Both the position numbers and the translations under genes were made by a program. Below are positions 6,844-9,530 of a stretch of DNA of 9,530 bases, in pieces (position 1 is the stretch's first letter; every line of letters begins with the position of its first letter). Below the pieces are notes generated by a model. It was not told where the DNA came from and ran no database searches. It saw nothing but the letters and a program-made list of their open reading frames with translations. This DNA is from Opitutales bacterium (GTDB lineage: Bacteria > Verrucomicrobiota > Verrucomicrobiae > Opitutales > CAG-312), in NCBI GenBank assembly GCA_017623955.1, contig JAGAOA010000134.1:1-9530 (forward strand). The letters run 5' to 3'.

Positions 6844-9216
6844 TTATTTGTGACATGACGAACCCAAATGACGCGGTATAGCGTCTATTTCAAGCAGTGA
6901 ATAAGCGGTTCTACGCTTTGAAAGCTCTACGAAATCGACCTTGCCCAAATCAAAGAAAGGTCCATCAACACATGCGAATTTAGTTTCGCTACCTACACTC
7001 ACACGACACGCTCCGCACATACCAGTACCGTCAACCATAATTGGATTTAACGCACATAAAGAAATCTTAGTACTTTCGGCATACTTAGAGCATTGTTTCA
7101 TCATAAACACGCAACCTATTGCAATGCATGCATCAAACTCTGAGCCTCTTGATGCATATACATCAGAACATCCGCCCTTTGTACCTTTTGAGCCATCTCT
7201 TGTTTTAACTACAAATTCGTCTGCTATTGAACCGAGCTTATCCTCAAAGAATAATAAATTATCTGTCGATGCCTCAATAGTAATACTTACAAACGCTCCA
7301 ATTTCTTTCAACTTTCTCGCTACTGGATAAATCGCAGCTATACCATAACAACCGCCTAATAGTAAAACTTTGTCTCCAGCTTTAAAATTTTCAAAGTTGA
7401 ATGGCGTTCCCAATGGACCACTTGCATTTGCTAAAAATTCACCAGCTTTTAGTCTACCCAATTCAGCACTAGAGCGACCAACTTCTTCAAGTACAAATTG
7501 AACCCAACCTTCCTCAACATTCCAATCGCAAATTGTGAATGGCGAACGTTCGCTTTTTTCATTCGCCATCAAAATTGCGAACTGACCAGCCTTTGCGTAT
7601 TTTGCCATTTCTGGAGCTTTTATTTTCAATGCGTGGAAGTTTGGAGCTAGAAGTTTATTTTCAAGAACTTCAAAATTACCTTTTGGCGATAGTTGTTCTT
7701 CTTTCTTTGTGAACGGTAGACCTATTGCCTTCATATCTTCTACCATATCTGCAATATAGTGTCCCATATAAGCCGTTGGCAGATTAGCTTTTGCCAATTT
7801 AGGCGATTTGTATTCAGCATACCTTACTTCTACATTTTCAGGCTTTAACTCAGCCAAAGTACAAATTTTAGTAACAGTATCTTTCAACGATTGTTGATTT
7901 GGCAACTTCTTTACCAATTCTCCATCTTCGCCAAAAATAGCAGCTGCAAATACGATTTCAGCATTATTTTGAGCATCGTTTTTCAAGAAGTCGAATATTG
8001 CCAGATGTTCAATCTTAGAAGCCATTTCAGTTGAGATGTAATTACCGCCAATAAATGCAACTTTGTATTTACCAGCATCAATATTGTTCTTAATCTCGTT
8101 AGGCAAATCAAGAGCGTCGAATTTAACCAAAACAAAATCGCCACCCTTAGCAATAGACTTTGCCGATGCAATAGCCTCATCACTTGAAGTTTCTGGAATT
8201 GCCACCAAAATGCTTGCGTCTTCGTTCTTGATTATTTCTGCAAATTTAGAGCAAGCGTCTTCAAAAGTAGAAGGAATCATTTCACATTCTTCATTTTTGA
8301 TATATGGGAATGCCAATCGACCCGCAGTTGAAGCAATTTGAACCATTGCAAATCTTCCAGTAGCACAAATGTTGTCTTCTGGATTTAACGAAAGTTTTTC
8401 AGTTCCAATAAATCGAGTATTTTTTACACGCAAATTCAAACTGCATTTTTCCGGACAAAGTTCACAATTTGTCTTTATCAATCTGTCTGCACTACCGTAC
8501 CATTTAGAGAATCTATCTGTAAGTGAACCTGTCGGACATTCATCAACACATGCTCCACAGAACGTACATTCTTCAAAGTTCCAATCTTTATCGAATGCCG
8601 ATGCTATCTTTGCATTTTTACCACGATTAATAATAGAAATTGCACCTTTCCCATTATGTACTTTTTCACATGTTCTAAAGCAAATACCGCACAACAAGCA
8701 CAAATTATGATCTCTATCAATAAACGGATCATCACGTTCAATTTTATCCAAGCTATACAAGTGTGGCAAATTCATTTCACGAGTAAAATTACCTGCACTT
8801 ATATTACGCATTGTACAATCTGAACGATTTGAACAAGTACCGCAACGAGTCGACACACCTGCTTTTGCTGGCTCAGGCTTAACTTGTTCACAATCTTCAC
8901 GAGAATCGCAACTAAAACATGCCGATGTATGACCACTCATCAAAAGTTCAAGAGTTCTTCTGCGCTGAGTATTGAGCTGTTCTGTGTTGGTACGCACTAT
9001 CATACCGTCACTTGCAGGAGTTGTACACGAAGTTGGCGTTCCTCTTACGCCATCGATTTCAACGACGCAAAGGCGACATGCTCCGTATGGACTCAAATCT
9101 TTATGAGCGCAAAGCGAAGGTATATAAATGCCTGCGTTCCTAGCAGCCTGTAATACAGTCATACCTTTCTGAGCCTCTACTTTTACGCCGTCTATTGTTA
9201 AAGTTATTTTTTCCAT
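6844..9216 (-). CDS. Fused NuoG-like iron-sulfur protein and NfnA-like FAD/2Fe-2S reductase
   Basis: 790-residue soluble electron-transfer protein. Domains in order: 2Fe-2S ferredoxin (C36, C47, C50, C64); a NuoG-type His-Cys3 4Fe-4S motif (H96, C100, C103, C109); an extra CxxCx5C (C125, C128, C134); a two-cluster ferredoxin domain (C173, C176, C179, C183 and C217, C220, C223, C227); and a molybdoenzyme-type 4Fe-4S motif (C251, C254, C258, C284). A short degenerate molybdopterin-oxidoreductase remnant follows to about 470. Residues ~510-790 are a full NfnA/PyrK-like module: FAD motif RSPFTICDW (557-565), NAD motif region GGCYGIAA (621-628), and the C-terminal 2Fe-2S site with D729, C734, C737, C749 (an Asp-Cys3 site is reported for NfnA). 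The frame is continuous, so the fusion is real on this sequence. It lies 18 bases after the NuoF-like gene and 20 before the NfnB-like gene. Probable role: central scaffold and wire between the NADH and NADPH subunits and ferredoxin. The start ATG lacks a clear Shine-Dalgarno. Confidence 0.9.
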   Translation of the reverse strand: MEKITLTIDGVKVEAQKGMTVLQAARNAGIYIPSLCAHKDLSPYGACRLCVVEIDGVRGTPTSCTTPASDGMIVRTNTEQLNTQRRRTLELLMSGHTSACFSCDSREDCEQVKPEPAKAGVSTRCGTCSNRSDCTMRNISAGNFTREMNLPHLYSLDKIERDDPFIDRDHNLCLLCGICFRTCEKVHNGKGAISIINRGKNAKIASAFDKDWNFEECTFCGACVDECPTGSLTDRFSKWYGSADRLIKTNCELCPEKCSLNLRVKNTRFIGTEKLSLNPEDNICATGRFAMVQIASTAGRLAFPYIKNEECEMIPSTFEDACSKFAEIIKNEDASILVAIPETSSDEAIASAKSIAKGGDFVLVKFDALDLPNEIKNNIDAGKYKVAFIGGNYISTEMASKIEHLAIFDFLKNDAQNNAEIVFAAAIFGEDGELVKKLPNQQSLKDTVTKICTLAELKPENVEVRYAEYKSPKLAKANLPTAYMGHYIADMVEDMKAIGLPFTKKEEQLSPKGNFEVLENKLLAPNFHALKIKAPEMAKYAKAGQFAILMANEKSERSPFTICDWNVEEGWVQFVLEEVGRSSAELGRLKAGEFLANASGPLGTPFNFENFKAGDKVLLLGGCYGIAAIYPVARKLKEIGAFVSITIEASTDNLLFFEDKLGSIADEFVVKTRDGSKGTKGGCSDVYASRGSEFDACIAIGCVFMMKQCSKYAESTKISLCALNPIMVDGTGMCGACRVSVGSETKFACVDGPFFDLGKVDFVELSKRRTAYSLLEIDAIPRHLGSSCHK

Positions 9217-9234
9217 ATGTGTAAAATTTTGATG

Positions 9235-9530
9235 TTAATCGCGACTGACTGCTCCAAAGCGACAAGCTTGGAAACACGCCGAACAAGAAATACATTTTTC
9301 GGTATCTATACTGTGTGGTTTTTTTAAATCGCCATGTGCTGCACCTGTTGGACAAGCTCTAGCACACATTGTACAACCCGTGCATTTCTCTGCATCGATA
9401 GAATATACAACTAAATCTGGACAAACCTTTGCAGGACACTTCTTATCGTTGATATGTGCCAAATACTCATCTTTGAAATGTTGCAATGTCGACAATATAG
9501 GATTAGGAGCCGTCTGCCCTAATCCACACA
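9235..9530 (-). CDS. NuoF/HydB-like NADH-binding flavoprotein, C-terminal fragment (cut by window end)
   Basis: The frame is open through the right edge, so only about 98 C-terminal residues are visible. It begins [18 protein letters not shown], the block in which NuoF/HydB/HndC proteins carry the last cysteine of their conserved 4Fe-4S cluster. [14 protein letters not shown] then leads into a two-cluster ferredoxin tail: [12 protein letters not shown] and [12 protein letters not shown]. This tail is present in HydB of bifurcating hydrogenases, HndC and Stn/Bfu subunits, but absent from ordinary complex I NuoF, so this belongs to the soluble ferredoxin-linked branch. The missing part should carry the FMN and NADH sites. 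A TTG at 9495 is an internal Leu codon, not a start. A NuoE/HydC-like partner would be expected upstream, outside the window. Confidence 0.9.
   Translation of the reverse strand, partial: CGLGQTAPNPILSTLQHFKDEYLAHINDKKCPAKVCPDLVVYSIDAEKCTGCTMCARACPTGAAHGDLKKPHSIDTEKCISCSACFQACRFGAVSRD

Noticed and set aside
6941..7330. Open frame of 129 codons on the plus strand
   Set aside because: Antisense to the conserved NfnA-like part of the fusion protein; a shadow of that coding sequence.
6844..9530. [FeFe]-hydrogenase or complex I as the identity of the NuoF/NuoG-like genes
   Set aside because: The 790-residue protein lacks the H-cluster cysteine motifs, and no membrane subunits are present; the C-terminal half is an NfnA-type reductase, and NuoF here has the ferredoxin tail of soluble complexes.

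Overview
The window reads as a chromosomal segment of an AT-rich (about 35-40% G+C by eye), Gram-negative, anaerobic bacterium. The diderm envelope is shown by a NodT/TolC-type outer-membrane lipoprotein and by a MurJ lipid II flippase. Anaerobic life is suggested by an oxygen-independent coproporphyrinogen III oxidase (HemN) and by an operon of ferredoxin/NAD(P)H iron-sulfur flavoproteins. The phylum cannot be decided from these genes alone. No mobile element, CRISPR array, tRNA or rRNA gene was seen.

Left part, plus strand (1-3717): the C-terminal half of murJ, then hemE, hemN and a SixA-type histidine phosphatase, packed as one operon. The murJ/hemE and hemE/hemN junctions are 4-base ATGA overlaps, and hemN/sixA are 3 bases apart. 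HemE and HemN are two steps of haem synthesis: uroporphyrinogen III to coproporphyrinogen III, then to protoporphyrinogen IX.

Middle (3723-5398), minus strand: one outer-membrane efflux lipoprotein gene, which meets sixA tail to tail with 5 bases between the stop codons. Its own AT-rich leader lies to the right, followed by a strong rho-independent terminator (stem arms 5333-5344 and 5355-5366) that closes the next operon.

Right part (5399-9530), minus strand: a redox operon read right to left. It contains the C-terminal end of a NuoF/HydB-like flavoprotein (cut by the window edge), a 790-residue iron-sulfur flavoprotein, and an NfnB/GltD-like NADPH-binding flavoprotein. The 790-residue protein joins a NuoG-like N-terminal half (one 2Fe-2S and several 4Fe-4S motifs plus a shrunken molybdopterin-enzyme remnant) to a complete NfnA-like ferredoxin-NADP reductase module. 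Together these look like one soluble complex linking NADH (NuoF/HydB), ferredoxin, and NADPH (NfnB). It is related to the Nfn and Stn/Bfu transhydrogenases but has a different domain arrangement: in Stn the NuoG-like part is fused to the GltD/NfnB-like part, whereas here it is fused to the NfnA-like part and NfnB is separate. The FNR-like NAD-binding motifs of the fused NfnA module are altered, which fits the NAD site having moved to the NuoF-like subunit. This operon is the most interesting part of the window.
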